DNA from: JBCBKL01 sp963922565
GTDB taxonomy: Bacteria; Pseudomonadota; Alphaproteobacteria; Rhodobacterales; Rhodobacteraceae
Length of the DNA stretch: 64,000 nucleotides
Direction of reading: 5' to 3'
Assembly (NCBI GenBank): GCA_963922565.1
Contig: CAWUIQ010000001.1
Coordinates: 84,779-148,778, forward strand
The notes under the pieces are model-generated. The model had not been told where the DNA came from and made no database searches. It worked only from the letters and a program-made list of their open reading frames with translations. The position numbers and the translations under genes were made by a program. Positions 50,833 to 59,700 of the stretch are shown piece after piece (the stretch's first letter is position 1; each line of letters starts with the position of its first letter).

Positions 50833-52075
50833 TTGCGGATCTGCGTCGGGCCAGCTTATTGTCTGGCCGCTTTGACTGCCCCTGCTTGGGCAGACACCAC
50901 CGATGTCACCTGGAAATCGCAAGTCGTCGTCGAAGAAGCGGGCGAGTTCTGCTCGGACGATCCAAACTGCTTCAACCGCTACCATCCCGACATTCCGACT
51001 GTTGCGAACGCCTCGCCCGGAGACGTCATCGTCTTTGAAACGCGCGACGCGCTCGACAGTGACCTGACGCTCGACCCGAACTCTGACGATGTGGCCGCGC
51101 TTGACCTCTCTGGCGTCCACCCCTTGACAGGCCCTGTTGCGATAGAAGGGGCCGAACGCGGCGACGTGCTTGCCGTTACCATCGTCGACATCGCCGGACG
51201 AGTTTGGCTATACCGTGATCGTCCCAGGCTTCGGATTCCTGCGTGACGAGTTCACAGAGCCCTATTTCGTCGGCTGGAAGCAGACCCGCACCCACGCCGT
51301 GTCGGACGCGATGCCTGGCATCGCGACCCCCTATGAGGCCTTCACCGGCTCCATCGGGACGATGCCCGGCGAGCCGGAGATCGAGGCATGGCTCGCACGC
51401 GAAACCGCCTTGGCCGCTGCCGGGGGCATTGCCTTTCCGCCTGAACCGACCGGCGCGCATCCTGTAGGCATTTGCGGCGCGGGCGGAACGCAAGAAACGA
51501 CATGCCTGCGCACGGTTTCACCGCGTGAAAACGGGGCAACATGGATGTGCAGCAGATGCAGTGGGCACGACGATCCTGATCCCCTGCTTCGTCGATGGAT
51601 GCAGCCTTTTCATTGGCGACGTGCATTGCGGCAAGGTCATGGAGAGGTTTCGGGCATCGCGATTGAGACCGGTGCGGTCGTCACGGTGACCAAGGAAATC
51701 CGCAAAGGCGCGGGCGAATTCATCAAGAACCCGCAGGTCGAAGGCGGTCCACAGATCAAGAATATCGAACCCTCGGCCTTCCACCAAACCATCGGCTACC
51801 CGTTCAAGGAACCGGGAACCGTACCGACCTATCACACCTATCTCGACAGTGCCGTGATCGAGGATCTGCCGCCGCTCTCGTAAGACCTGACCATGGCCGC
51901 GCGCAATGCACTCAAGCAGATGATCGATCACATCACGCGCACCTACGATCTCACGCGTGAGCAAGCCTATATGTTGGCTTCCGTTGCCGTGGATCTGCGT
52001 GTGAGACAGGTGGTGGATGTGCCGAACTACGTCATCACCGCCGTTCTGAACAAGGATGTCTTCGTCGATGAATAG
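50833..52075 (+). pseudogene. Acetamidase/formamidase family gene, multiply frameshifted
   Basis: Fragments of one acetamidase/formamidase protein are spread over several frames. The signal-peptide-like start and N-terminal half (VTWKSQVVVEEAGEF, HPLTGPVAIEGAERGDVLAVTI) are in one frame to about 51195. The middle (DEFGYTVIVPGFGFLRDEFTEPY, AHPVGICGAGGT) is in another. Frames shift again near 51535, 51570 and 51625, where the expected NMDVQQM and GTTILIPCFVDGCSLFIGDVH appear in other phases. A TAA at 51881-51883 splits off the C-terminal YDLTREQAYMLASVAVDLRVRQVVD. At least four frameshifts and one stop make it non-functional. Confidence 0.85.
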
Positions 52076-52589
52076 GCGCGGCTTTCTGGCTTTGGCTGGA
52101 GCGGCGCTGGCCGCGCCTGCCGGGGCGCATACGCCCTACGGGCAGTGGGTCGTCTATCGGCAGAAACATCTGCTGATCGGCTCGCACCGAAAGGACATGC
52201 GTACATATGATCTGGCCAAACGGGTCGTCTTGGGGCTTGAGGTTGAACTGCCAGAGGCGCAGGCGCTCGTGGCACGCGGGCCAAGACCGTAGCGCATTGC
52301 TTCACTGATCGGAACGGGACAATTGTTCGTCACGGTTCTCTCAGCGGATGAAGCGGGCCGCATGGCCCGCGCGGAGACACCTTTCGAAGGCTATCCTCCG
52401 ACACCGGTTCAGGCGCTTGCTGCGCTTGATGCAGGCTATCTGCTTGATGCAGGCTATCTGCTTTATGCCGCGCCCGCGTCTTCGAAAGACCATGCGCGGC
52501 TTGTGACCGGAGCTGTGGATCACGGTGGTTTGGGGCGGGCGCCGAACAAGGCCGACATGCATCCCGGGGCGGCGGATTACTGGTCATGA
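52068..52589 (+). pseudogene. Secreted hypothetical protein gene interrupted by an in-frame stop
   Basis: An N-terminal fragment starts MNRRGFLALAGAALAAPAGA, a Tat-like signal (RRGFLALAG), and runs to a TAG at 52290-52292. The same frame continues with RIASLIGTGQLFVTVLSADEAGRM to a TGA at 52587-52589, so one gene of about 173 codons was split by a single stop. I do not recognise the family. The acetamidase remnant overlaps its start, so both would have been co-translated. It also carries an 18-bp tandem repeat. Confidence 0.7.
52424..52459 (+). repeat. 18-bp tandem duplication inside the split gene
   Basis: The unit GCTTGATGCAGGCTATCT occurs at 52424-52441 and again at 52442-52459 without change, duplicating Leu-Asp-Ala-Gly-Tyr-Leu. 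It is in frame, and the two copies being identical suggests a recent slip. Confidence 0.9.
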
Positions 52590-52635
52590 TCCTTTGCCCC
52601 CAAGGGCCGTCATGAGGGGCCCAAGCCGCGCGCTG

Positions 52636-53559
52636 TTAGTCCCCCGGCATCGTCGACGGACGCGGCTCCGGCAAAGGCGACGCACCGCCATAGTGCGGCA
52701 ATGGTTGCCGTCGCAAGGAAAGCTCGCCTTTTGCATCCAACGCCTTGCAATGATTGGCAATCTCTTCAAGCGTCGCGAACCAGACCTCGCCCGTTTCCTG
52801 CATCTCAGTGATCATCTGTTCGATCCGCTCCCAACGCGACAGACGCCCCGAGACAAAGGGATGCCAGACCGCGATCCACAGGCCGCCCCCCGCGCGGCGC
52901 ATCGCGTTGAATTCGGCCATGAAGATCTCCATCGCGCGGTCCGGTGGCAGGATCTGGAACATGTAGTCAAGATCGATGGAATGCACATAAGGCGGCCAGT
53001 CATCCGTGGCCCAACTGACCGGCAGTTCGACTAACTCCCCTTCCGGCGGCGCAAGGATGTAGGGCACATCATCGCCCATGAGCGAGCTGTCATAGAGGAA
53101 GCCCTCCTCGGCCAGGAAACCCGGCGTTTCGGCCGACATATTGTAGAGCGGAGAGCGGTTGCCGCGTGGACGTTGGCCCGTGAAACGTTCAATCACTTCG
53201 ATAGAGCGCTGCATCCAATCGCGTTCCTCCTCAGGCGGCAACGCGTTTGGCGCCTCGTGGATGTAGCCGTGAAAACCAACCTCGTGGCCGTCCTTTACGA
53301 TGGCCTCGACCGCTTTGGGGTGTTGTTCGATGCACCAGGCCGGGATGAAAAACGTCTGTTTCAGGCCAAAACGCCGGTAGCCATCGAGGATGCGTGGGAT
53401 GGCAACGTCCGGACCATACCGCAGCATCGAGATGCTGGAGAGGTATTTGGTGCCTTGCGAGCCTTTCTCGATATGGATCAGGCTGTCGGCGTCCATGTCG
53501 AAGGTGATGGCGACAGCGACTTTGGCGCCATTGGGCCATGGGATGGGGTTCTGGATCAT
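52636..53559 (-). CDS. Polysaccharide deacetylase family protein (allantoinase PuuE-like)
   Basis: The 307-residue protein has the NodB-homology order: AITFDMDADS near 18 (Asp), LKQTFFIPAWCIEQHP, GHEVGFHGYIHEAPN (His-x3-His metal site near 95), RSPLYNMS and AVWHPFVSGR. PuuE-type allantoinases and chitooligosaccharide deacetylases share this fold. Given SDR, ABC and hydantoinase neighbours, hydrolysis of a cyclic amide or imide is more likely than a wall polymer. It is the last gene of a - strand operon and converges with the + strand genes. Confidence 0.82.
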   Translation of the reverse strand: MIQNPIPWPNGAKVAVAITFDMDADSLIHIEKGSQGTKYLSSISMLRYGPDVAIPRILDGYRRFGLKQTFFIPAWCIEQHPKAVEAIVKDGHEVGFHGYIHEAPNALPPEEERDWMQRSIEVIERFTGQRPRGNRSPLYNMSAETPGFLAEEGFLYDSSLMGDDVPYILAPPEGELVELPVSWATDDWPPYVHSIDLDYMFQILPPDRAMEIFMAEFNAMRRAGGGLWIAVWHPFVSGRLSRWERIEQMITEMQETGEVWFATLEEIANHCKALDAKGELSLRRQPLPHYGGASPLPEPRPSTMPGD

Positions 53560-53569
53560 GTAGAGCCTC

Positions 53570-54322
53570 TCACAACATGACGGCCCCGCCAGAGGGGCAG
53601 ATGGTTTGGCCGGTCATGAAGCTGGCCTTGGGCGAGGCGAGAAACATCACGGCGGCGGCGATTTCTTCGGGGGTGCCAATGCGGCCCATCGGATTTTGTG
53701 TCTCAAGCGCGAGGGCTTCGGGAGACATGACCTCGGCTGTTAGCATGGGCGTGGCCGTTGGACCGGGGGCGACGGCGTTAACCCGGACATTGGGCGCACA
53801 TTCACGTGCCAGAGCACGGGTCAGGCCGATGACCCCTGCCTTGGATGCGCAATAGGCAGCGAAGTTGGCACGGCCCAAATGAGCAAGTTCGGAGGCGATG
53901 AAAATCAGGCTTCCGGTTCGCGCTTGCGATCCGGCCGACTGGGGAGGCTCTGCCTCCCCAGACCCCTCCGGGATATTTTCGGCAAGAGTAAGGGGGATGA
54001 AGGCGTGCTTGAGGGCAGCTTGGGCCACGAGAAAACTCCCACGCAGGTTCACGGCGATCTGTTGATCGAAAGCTTCCGGTGTCATGTCCAAAGTGGGGCC
54101 TTCGATCAAGATGCCCGCGGCGTTTACCACAATGTCCTGCGGCCCCGCCGTCGCAAAAAGAGCTTTGACCGAAGCGGGGTCTCTGACATCGACATAGGCG
54201 ATTGCACCGCTGGCATTGAGGTCCGCGCCAATGACCTCTGCGCCTGCGGTCTCGAGTGCTGTGAGGCAGGCGGCACCGATGCCGCTGGCTGCTCCTGTGA
54301 CAAGAGCTCGCTGGCCCTTCAT
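53570..54322 (-). CDS. Short-chain dehydrogenase with an in-frame repeat insertion
   Basis: The 250-residue SDR has TGAASGIGAACL, DIVVNAAGILIEGP, catalytic Ser in FIASELAH and YCASKAG, and VAPGPTATPM. Between residues about 108 and 134 an unusual stretch (LTLAENIPEGSGEAEPPQSA) is encoded by a GC hairpin plus TATTTT-type element at 53939-53991, which most SDRs lack. The frame is kept, so the protein may still fold. It overlaps the next SDR by 4 nt. Confidence 0.85.
   Translation of the reverse strand: MKGQRALVTGAASGIGAACLTALETAGAEVIGADLNASGAIAYVDVRDPASVKALFATAGPQDIVVNAAGILIEGPTLDMTPEAFDQQIAVNLRGSFLVAQAALKHAFIPLTLAENIPEGSGEAEPPQSAGSQARTGSLIFIASELAHLGRANFAAYCASKAGVIGLTRALARECAPNVRVNAVAPGPTATPMLTAEVMSPEALALETQNPMGRIGTPEEIAAAVMFLASPKASFMTGQTICPSGGAVML
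53939..53991. repeat. Hairpin/TATTTT element inserted in a coding gene
   Basis: 10-bp arms CTGGGGAGGC (53939-53948) and GCCTCCCCAG (53952-53961) with a 3-nt loop are followed by CTCCGGGATATTTTCGGCAA. The layout matches the element at 24393-24425, and such sequences normally lie between genes. Here it is translated within an SDR. Confidence 0.65.
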
Positions 54323-55089
54323 TGCATGACCTCCCCGCGATCAACCGTATAGGCTTGACCGGTGATATTGCGCGCCGCAACGCTCGCAAGAAAGAGATAC
54401 ATGTCGGCCATGTCTTCGGGTTCCATCAGGCCCGTCAAGGCTTGCGCGCCGGTAATCTCGGCCAGCAGTTCCTTTTCGCTGCGGCCTGAGCGGCGGGACA
54501 TCTCGGCCAAAGACCGCATCGAGGCTTGCGTGCGGACCCAGCCAGGGCAGACGGCGTTGACGGAAATCCCGCGAGGGCTGAGTTCCTGCGCAAGGCTGCG
54601 TGTCAGGCCGATCACGGCGTGTTTCGAAGCGCAATAGGCCGAGAATTCGGCCACGGCGGTCTTACCCCACATGGAGGCCGTGTTGACGATGCGCGAACCG
54701 TCTTTCAGTTGTGGCAGCAAGGTTCGGATAACCGAAAAGGTGCCGATTACATTGATCTCGGTGATGCGGGCAAAAGTGGCGTCAATTTCGGGCGACGGGT
54801 CTGTGATGGGGGTGATGAGCTCAAGCCCTGCATTGTTGATCAGCACATCCAGCTTTCCGGCCGCCGCGGCCAGGCGCGCGCGCTCTTCCGGTTTGGTAAT
54901 GTCACAGGTGAGGCCAGAGACAGTGCCATTAAACTCGGCAGACCATTTAGCCGCAGTCGCGGCCACATCGTCCTCAATCCCGGCAATGATCAGGTCGGCC
55001 CCGGCGGCAAGAAATGCGCGCGCCACACCCGCGCCAAGGCCCATATTACCGCCGGTGATCAGCACGCGCTGGCCTGCGAAATCATACAT
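54319..55089 (-). CDS. Short-chain dehydrogenase/reductase
   Basis: The 256-residue SDR has ITGGNMGLGAGVARAF (cofactor site), DVLINNAGLELITP, NTASMWGK, the catalytic YCASKHAVIG and VNAVCPGWVRTQ. The ATG at 55089 lies 8 nt inside the end of the ATPase gene, which couples the two. It probably oxidises an alcohol or reduces a carbonyl of the imported compound. Confidence 0.87.
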   Translation of the reverse strand: MYDFAGQRVLITGGNMGLGAGVARAFLAAGADLIIAGIEDDVAATAAKWSAEFNGTVSGLTCDITKPEERARLAAAAGKLDVLINNAGLELITPITDPSPEIDATFARITEINVIGTFSVIRTLLPQLKDGSRIVNTASMWGKTAVAEFSAYCASKHAVIGLTRSLAQELSPRGISVNAVCPGWVRTQASMRSLAEMSRRSGRSEKELLAEITGAQALTGLMEPEDMADMYLFLASVAARNITGQAYTVDRGEVMQ

Positions 55090-55879
55090 GGGCGGCCTCT
55101 TGTACGGCCCGGGCATACTCGGCCCGGATGACTTTCTGGACATGGCGACGCAGGTTTAGGAAGTCAGGCGCGTCGCGCAAAGATTGGTCACGTTTCGGAC
55201 CAAGTGCGGCGTCGATGTTGAGATCCTCAAGAATGTGTGCGGGACGGGCTGAAAAGATGATGAGACGGTTCGCGATCAGGATAGCCTCTTCGACATCATG
55301 GGTAACGAAGATGGTCGTCTTGGCAGCGGTCTGGTTCAGTTCCATCAGCTTGGTTTGCAGATGCTCGCGCGTCAAAGCATCAAGTGCGCCAAAGGGTTCG
55401 TCCATCAAAAGCACATCTGGGTCGGCAGCCAGTGTCCGGGCAATGGCCACACGCTGGCGCATGCCGCCTGAGATGCGATTTGTGTAGCTGTCCTCGAAGC
55501 CTGTGAGCCCCACTGTGGCGATCAGACCTTTGACGATCTCATCACGTGCGGCTGCGCCGACGTCGGTGCGGTACTTCAAACCCATCCGGATGTTGCCCGC
55601 AACTGTCAGCCACGGGAAGGCGCTGTAAGACTGAAAGACCATTCCGCGCCGTCTGTCCGGGCCTGCGAGGACTGCTCCGTCAAGCGTGACCCGGCCCGCT
55701 GTCGGTGTCTCGAGCCCGCCGATCATACGCATCAGGGTGGTCTTTCCGCAGCCGGATGGGCCAAGAAAGGTGACGATCTGGCCATTCTTGATCTCCATTG
55801 ATACTGGCGTAACCGCCTGCACCGCGCGCCCGTCGTTGCGAAAGGTCTTGGCCACCTGATCGAGGACGAGATGGCTCAT
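55082..55879 (-). CDS. ABC transporter ATP-binding protein (SsuB/TauB type)
   Basis: The 265-residue ATPase has Walker A GPSGCGKTT, MVFQSYSAFPWLTVAGNI, ISGGMRQRVAIARTL, Walker B LLMDEPFGALD and FVTHDVEEA. The start at 55879 makes a 4-nt ATGA overlap with the permease stop. It powers the second nitrate/sulfonate/taurine-type importer of the island, encoded on the - strand. Confidence 0.92.
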   Translation of the reverse strand: MSHLVLDQVAKTFRNDGRAVQAVTPVSMEIKNGQIVTFLGPSGCGKTTLMRMIGGLETPTAGRVTLDGAVLAGPDRRRGMVFQSYSAFPWLTVAGNIRMGLKYRTDVGAAARDEIVKGLIATVGLTGFEDSYTNRISGGMRQRVAIARTLAADPDVLLMDEPFGALDALTREHLQTKLMELNQTAAKTTIFVTHDVEEAILIANRLIIFSARPAHILEDLNIDAALGPKRDQSLRDAPDFLNLRRHVQKVIRAEYARAVQEAAHV

Positions 55880-56655
55880 GACCACTCCAGGTACCGAAAC
55901 CATCGACGATGCGCATAGCGAAACGCCTGATCGGTCAGCAGGCCGATGAGGCCGATGGCAACGATGCCTGCCATGACTTCGGGTGTCTTGACGAAGCGGC
56001 GGAGCGACCAGATCACGTGGCCCACACCGGAAGAGGCGGCGACAATCTCGGCGATGATCAGGTAGGTCCAGCACCAACCCAATGTGATGCGTAGGTTATC
56101 GACCATGTTGGGCAGGGCCGCCGGAGTGATGATATCGCGGATCACCTGCCACTGATTGGCGCCCAGCGTGAAGCCGGATTCGACATATTCCGAGGGAACG
56201 CGCTTGGTGTCGTCAGCAATCAACAGCACAAGCTGGAAGAACGTACCCATCCAGAGGACCGCGATCTTTGAGGCCTCTCCCACGCCGAACCAGATGATCA
56301 AAAGCGGCACCATCGCCGGAACAGGCAGATAGCGGATGAAATCGGTAAAGGGCTCGAAGAACGCTCCAATGGCGCGGTAGCATGACATCAGCAGACCCAA
56401 AGGGACCGCGACAAGGACCGAGAGCAGGAACGCCAGCCAAACACGTCCGACAGAGATCAGGATATCCGCGGCAAAGTCGCGTTCGGTGAACAGACGCCCG
56501 AAGGCTTCGACAACGGCCCAAGGCGTGGGCAAGAACTGAGGTTTGACCCAGCCCGAAACGGCGGCGATGTGCCAAAGGCTCAGAAAGGCCAGAAGCCCTG
56601 TCAGACCGAGTATGATTTCGGTCTGACGAGGTATTTTCGATCTGAAGGCAAGCAC
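55876..56655 (-). CDS. ABC transporter permease (SsuC/TauC type)
   Basis: The 259-residue protein has about six hydrophobic segments and the permease motif EYVESGFTLGANQWQVIRDIITPAALPNMVDNLRITLGWCW. It begins at a GTG directly after the binding-protein TAA, so translation is probably coupled. The pair with the ATPase and binding protein forms a full importer. Confidence 0.88.
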   Translation of the reverse strand: MLAFRSKIPRQTEIILGLTGLLAFLSLWHIAAVSGWVKPQFLPTPWAVVEAFGRLFTERDFAADILISVGRVWLAFLLSVLVAVPLGLLMSCYRAIGAFFEPFTDFIRYLPVPAMVPLLIIWFGVGEASKIAVLWMGTFFQLVLLIADDTKRVPSEYVESGFTLGANQWQVIRDIITPAALPNMVDNLRITLGWCWTYLIIAEIVAASSGVGHVIWSLRRFVKTPEVMAGIVAIGLIGLLTDQAFRYAHRRWFRYLEWS

Positions 56656-57645
56656 TTAGCGGGTCTTGCCCTCAAAGAGATCAGGCAGCAGAGACCCATC
56701 GATATAGGGCGCGTAAGGCAGGGCGGTGTCTTGCAGGTCAAGCGAGAGGTTGATGTCGTTAAAGGCATCAAAGACCTCCTTCAGTTTGCCGTCGCCGGCC
56801 AGCGGCATGTATTCGAGCGTTTCCTCATAGGTTGTGTATTTGACGCCTGCCAATGCCTCTTTCATCTCGGCATCCGGCACGCCGTACTCGCTGGCGGAAA
56901 GCGCGATGAACGCATCCGGGTCTTCCATATAATCGTCAATGGCCCGGTAAATCCCACGCAGGAACTTGGCGTATTTCTCGGGGTTGGCCTGATAGTCGTC
57001 CGTACGCACCAGTATGATATCTGTGATCAAGCCCTCATAGTCGCCTGAATGCAGCAGGACCTTTGAGCCCTCGCGCGAGGTGTTTTTGACGATCTGGCTC
57101 AGCATCGGCTCCCATGTGGCGACAGCGGCGATGCTGTCGTCTTCGAAAACGGCGATGGAATCATCAGTGTTGATCAGCTTGATGTCGAGGTCCTTGACGG
57201 ACTTGCCGATCTCGTTCAGCGCATATTGCGTGAGCACGGTGCCGGGGTGGTTGATCTCACCTGCGAAGGTCTTGCCCACCAGGTCAGTGACTGTCTCGAT
57301 GCCGGGTCCGGCCACAACCCCGTCTGCCCCGATGGAGATGTCGATAGTGCCAATGATCGTTCCTGTCGTCTCAGGCGTTCGGGGGCTGGCCATACTCTCG
57401 CCGATGGTGCGCATCGTGCAGTCAATCGAACCGGTTTCAAGTCCCGGGAGCACGTTCGCCCGGTCGTTGTCGAAGGCCCAGGTCACGGTCAGGTCTTCCT
57501 CGGCGAAGTAGCCGTTCTTTTCTGCGACAAAGACCGGCGCGAAGCCAAACCAGAACGGAAAGACACAGTTGATCGTGTCGGCAGCGCGGACACTGCCCGT
57601 GGTGAGCGCAGTGACAAGTGCGGCAGTAAGAGCGAATGTTTTCAT
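56656..57645 (-). CDS. ABC transporter substrate-binding protein (nitrate/sulfonate/taurine type)
   Basis: The 329-residue protein has a Sec signal MKTFALTAALVTALTTGSVRA, then INCVFPFWFGFAPVFVAEKNGYFAEEDLTV and PGLETGSIDCTMRTIGES, typical of NMT1/SsuA-like proteins. AGGGGGA before the ATG at 57645 fixes the start. The mature protein keeps two Cys residues (NCVF, DCTM) that might pair. It defines the ligand of the second importer; the palindrome 39 bp upstream probably controls it. Confidence 0.88.
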   Translation of the reverse strand: MKTFALTAALVTALTTGSVRAADTINCVFPFWFGFAPVFVAEKNGYFAEEDLTVTWAFDNDRANVLPGLETGSIDCTMRTIGESMASPRTPETTGTIIGTIDISIGADGVVAGPGIETVTDLVGKTFAGEINHPGTVLTQYALNEIGKSVKDLDIKLINTDDSIAVFEDDSIAAVATWEPMLSQIVKNTSREGSKVLLHSGDYEGLITDIILVRTDDYQANPEKYAKFLRGIYRAIDDYMEDPDAFIALSASEYGVPDAEMKEALAGVKYTTYEETLEYMPLAGDGKLKEVFDAFNDINLSLDLQDTALPYAPYIDGSLLPDLFEGKTR

Positions 57646-57683
57646 GTTAATCCCCCTAGATATCTGGGAAGCGTAGGGCCAAA

Positions 57684-57695
57684 ATGGCATGCCAT
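57684..57695. promoter_or_regulatory. Palindrome ATGGCATGCCAT (candidate shared operator)
   Basis: A perfect 12-bp palindrome lies 39 bp upstream of the binding-protein start (- strand). It matches ATGGAATGCCAT at 38727-38738 in 11 of 12 positions, and the flanking AAA is also shared. A TTGAAT reads toward the gene just upstream of it on the - strand. Confidence 0.6.
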
Positions 57696-57803
57696 CTATT
57701 CAAGGCACTCTTTGCAGGTGGAGGCGGATGAGATCTGCTCATAAAATTGGCGGCACTCGTGCAATTGCCATGTTTTCAGGCAAGCATCTGGCCCGGGAAG
57801 GCT

Positions 57804-58276
57804 TCAATGGCGGGGATATGGATCAGAGGCGGTCGGAAGCGCGTGCATCCACTGGGCATATTCCCTTTCTTCAACGCGTCTCACCAAGTCTGAAAGCGCC
57901 TTTAAGGGATCATCCGAGAGGTCGACGCAAAGGTCGATGGGGGGTGATTTTCCGATAGGACCACGATTGCGGCAGACATCAGTCCGCGCGCGTCGCCGCC
58001 TGCATCTGCTCCGGCGCCCAAAGCGGCCAGCAACTTCCGAAGAAAGCTGCCTTGATGCGTTTCATAACCGCTCACCAAGGCCTTGATGACACCTGCATCG
58101 GACAATATGTTCCCTGCCGCGCAGATGCCAGGTTGCACCAGCTCAGAGACCGTTGGCACATTGTCTTTTCCAGAAAACACCCTGGCCAGCCCGGTTTGGT
58201 CAAGGGCAAGCAGTTGCCGGGATTCGCGACCCAGATCAGGCGTGACGACGTCATGAACCGCTTGCGTTGGCGTAGG
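57804..58276 (-). pseudogene. DUF1028 family protein remnant
   Basis: The - strand encodes TPDLGRESRQLLALDQTGLARVFSGKDN, GYETHQGSFLRKLLAALGAGADAGGDARGLMSAAIVVLS and, after a frame change at a G6 run (57939-57944), DLCVDLSDDPLKALSDLVRRVEE to a stop at 57804-57806. This is the C-terminal two thirds of a DUF1028 protein, a family often found beside amino-acid or ureide catabolic genes. The N-terminal part is missing, and the upstream frame meets a stop near 58280. It is truncated and frameshifted. Confidence 0.7.
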
Positions 58277-58293
58277 CCCCTTTTGCTATCTCG

Positions 58294-58704
58294 TTGAGGA
58301 CGTTCTCGGCCCGTATTGCGGTGCTTCACAACGCCATCTTACCGAACAATGCCATCGCAACAGTTGCCACAGAAGTTGCACTGGATGAAATGCGTCGCCG
58401 CAGCACCAAAGTTCAGACAATTACCGTTTTTACTGGCACCGAACTGCGCAGCGGCAACAAAGCGGAAGTCCAAGTCGACGATACCTTCAAAGCCACGCTT
58501 ATGACGCATCCGAACGCTCCGAGAAATGAGGGGGAAGCCGCGTTCCGCATTGGAGATGGAGTGAATGTCTTTCGACTTGGTAAGCTGATTGGGCGGTTCG
58601 GACTAGAGCCCTTTATGATTGTCCGAAACGGTGCGATTGGGTCACTGGGCGGAGAATCTGAGGTGCAGTTGCCCGTTCTTTTGGAAGGCGCACAGGTGTA
58701 TTGA
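58294..58704 (+). CDS. Hypothetical protein, possibly a fragment
   Basis: A 136-residue frame with NAIATVATEVALDEMRRRS, ITVFTGTELRSG and PVLLEGAQVY. Composition is like a real protein, but I see no ribosome site and the frame begins next to the broken DUF1028 gene, so it may be the C-terminal part of a larger lost gene. I do not recognise the family. GC content is lower than that of the flanking operons. Confidence 0.4.
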   Translation: MRTFSARIAVLHNAILPNNAIATVATEVALDEMRRRSTKVQTITVFTGTELRSGNKAEVQVDDTFKATLMTHPNAPRNEGEAAFRIGDGVNVFRLGKLIGRFGLEPFMIVRNGAIGSLGGESEVQLPVLLEGAQVY

Positions 58705-58738
58705 TCAGCCGACGTTCGCGTCAAAAGGCTTCCAAGGC

Positions 58739-59689
58739 TCAATGCTCTGAGTGCGCTTCGGCGAGAAGGCATAGGATTTCATAGCCGAGGGCGGCCCCTG
58801 CCAGTGACGTGACATAGCCCGCGTCGAAGGGGGGCGACACCTCGACAAGGTCCGCGCCAACATAGTTGAGGTGACGCAGGCCGCGCAGAAGCGTTTGCGC
58901 CTGATGTGTGGTCATCCCGCCAATTTCTGGGGTTCCGGTGCCCGGGGCGTAAACGGGATCGAGGCTATCGATGTCGAAGGTCAGGTAGACGGGGCGTTCA
59001 CCAACAAGGGCGCCGGCCTCTTCCGAAATGGCCGCGGCGCCTGTGTCATGAAGCTCTTCGCAAAAGACGACGCGCATGCCGGAGGATTCTGAGTAGTCCC
59101 AGCCTTCGGAAAGGTTCTGAGTGCCGCGAATACCGATCTGGATCGTCGCTTTGGGATCGATGAGGTTCTCCTCTACTGCGCGGCGGAAGGGGGCGCCATG
59201 GTTGAACTTCGACCCTTGAAAGCTGTCCCAAGTATCCGTGTGGGCGTCCACATGGATCATGGCGACGGGTCCGTCTTTGGCGATGGCGCGTAGCAGAGGA
59301 AGCGAGACGGAGTGGTCACCACCAAAGGCAAGGGGCATGATGTTGGCTTCTACAAGACCCGCGGTGAAGGCCTCGATTGCGTTATGCGAGGCTTCGATGT
59401 CGAAAATCTGCTCAAAGGCCACATCGCCCATGTCGCAAACGCGGCACATGGCAAAAGGATCAATGCGTGTGGCGTGGTTGATTGCGCGGATAAGCGAGGA
59501 TTGATTTCGGATTTCGCGTGGGCCGTGACGAGCACCGGGGCGGTTCGTCAACGCACCGTCGTAGGGGATGCCGAACAGGCCGATGTCGATGCCCTCAAGG
59601 CTGGTGGCAAGGGGGGCACGCAGAAGCGTTCCGATCTCAGCGAATCGTGGGGCGAAGCGGTCTGGCTCGGATGGGGGACGAAAGGTCAT
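58739..59689 (-). CDS. Agmatinase/ureohydrolase family protein
   Basis: The 316-residue enzyme has the manganese-site motifs of the arginase family: FGGDHSVSLP near 125, IHVDAHTDTWD near 150 and LTFDIDSLDPVYAPGTGTPE near 235. It would release urea from a guanidino compound such as agmatine, 4-guanidinobutanoate or a ureido-guanidine. GIPYDGALTNRPGARHGPREIR at the start is the usual family opening. It is 11 nt from the M20 gene upstream and is the last gene of its operon. Confidence 0.9.
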   Translation of the reverse strand: MTFRPPSEPDRFAPRFAEIGTLLRAPLATSLEGIDIGLFGIPYDGALTNRPGARHGPREIRNQSSLIRAINHATRIDPFAMCRVCDMGDVAFEQIFDIEASHNAIEAFTAGLVEANIMPLAFGGDHSVSLPLLRAIAKDGPVAMIHVDAHTDTWDSFQGSKFNHGAPFRRAVEENLIDPKATIQIGIRGTQNLSEGWDYSESSGMRVVFCEELHDTGAAAISEEAGALVGERPVYLTFDIDSLDPVYAPGTGTPEIGGMTTHQAQTLLRGLRHLNYVGADLVEVSPPFDAGYVTSLAGAALGYEILCLLAEAHSEH

Positions 59690-59700
59690 GTGGGTCACTT

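Noticed and set aside
52424..52459. Possible CRISPR-like repeat
   Set aside because: Only two adjacent 18-bp copies with no spacers; it is a tandem duplication in coding sequence.
52590..52635. Terminator between convergent operons
   Set aside because: Only a weak GGGCC/GGCCC pairing without a T-run, not enough to call.
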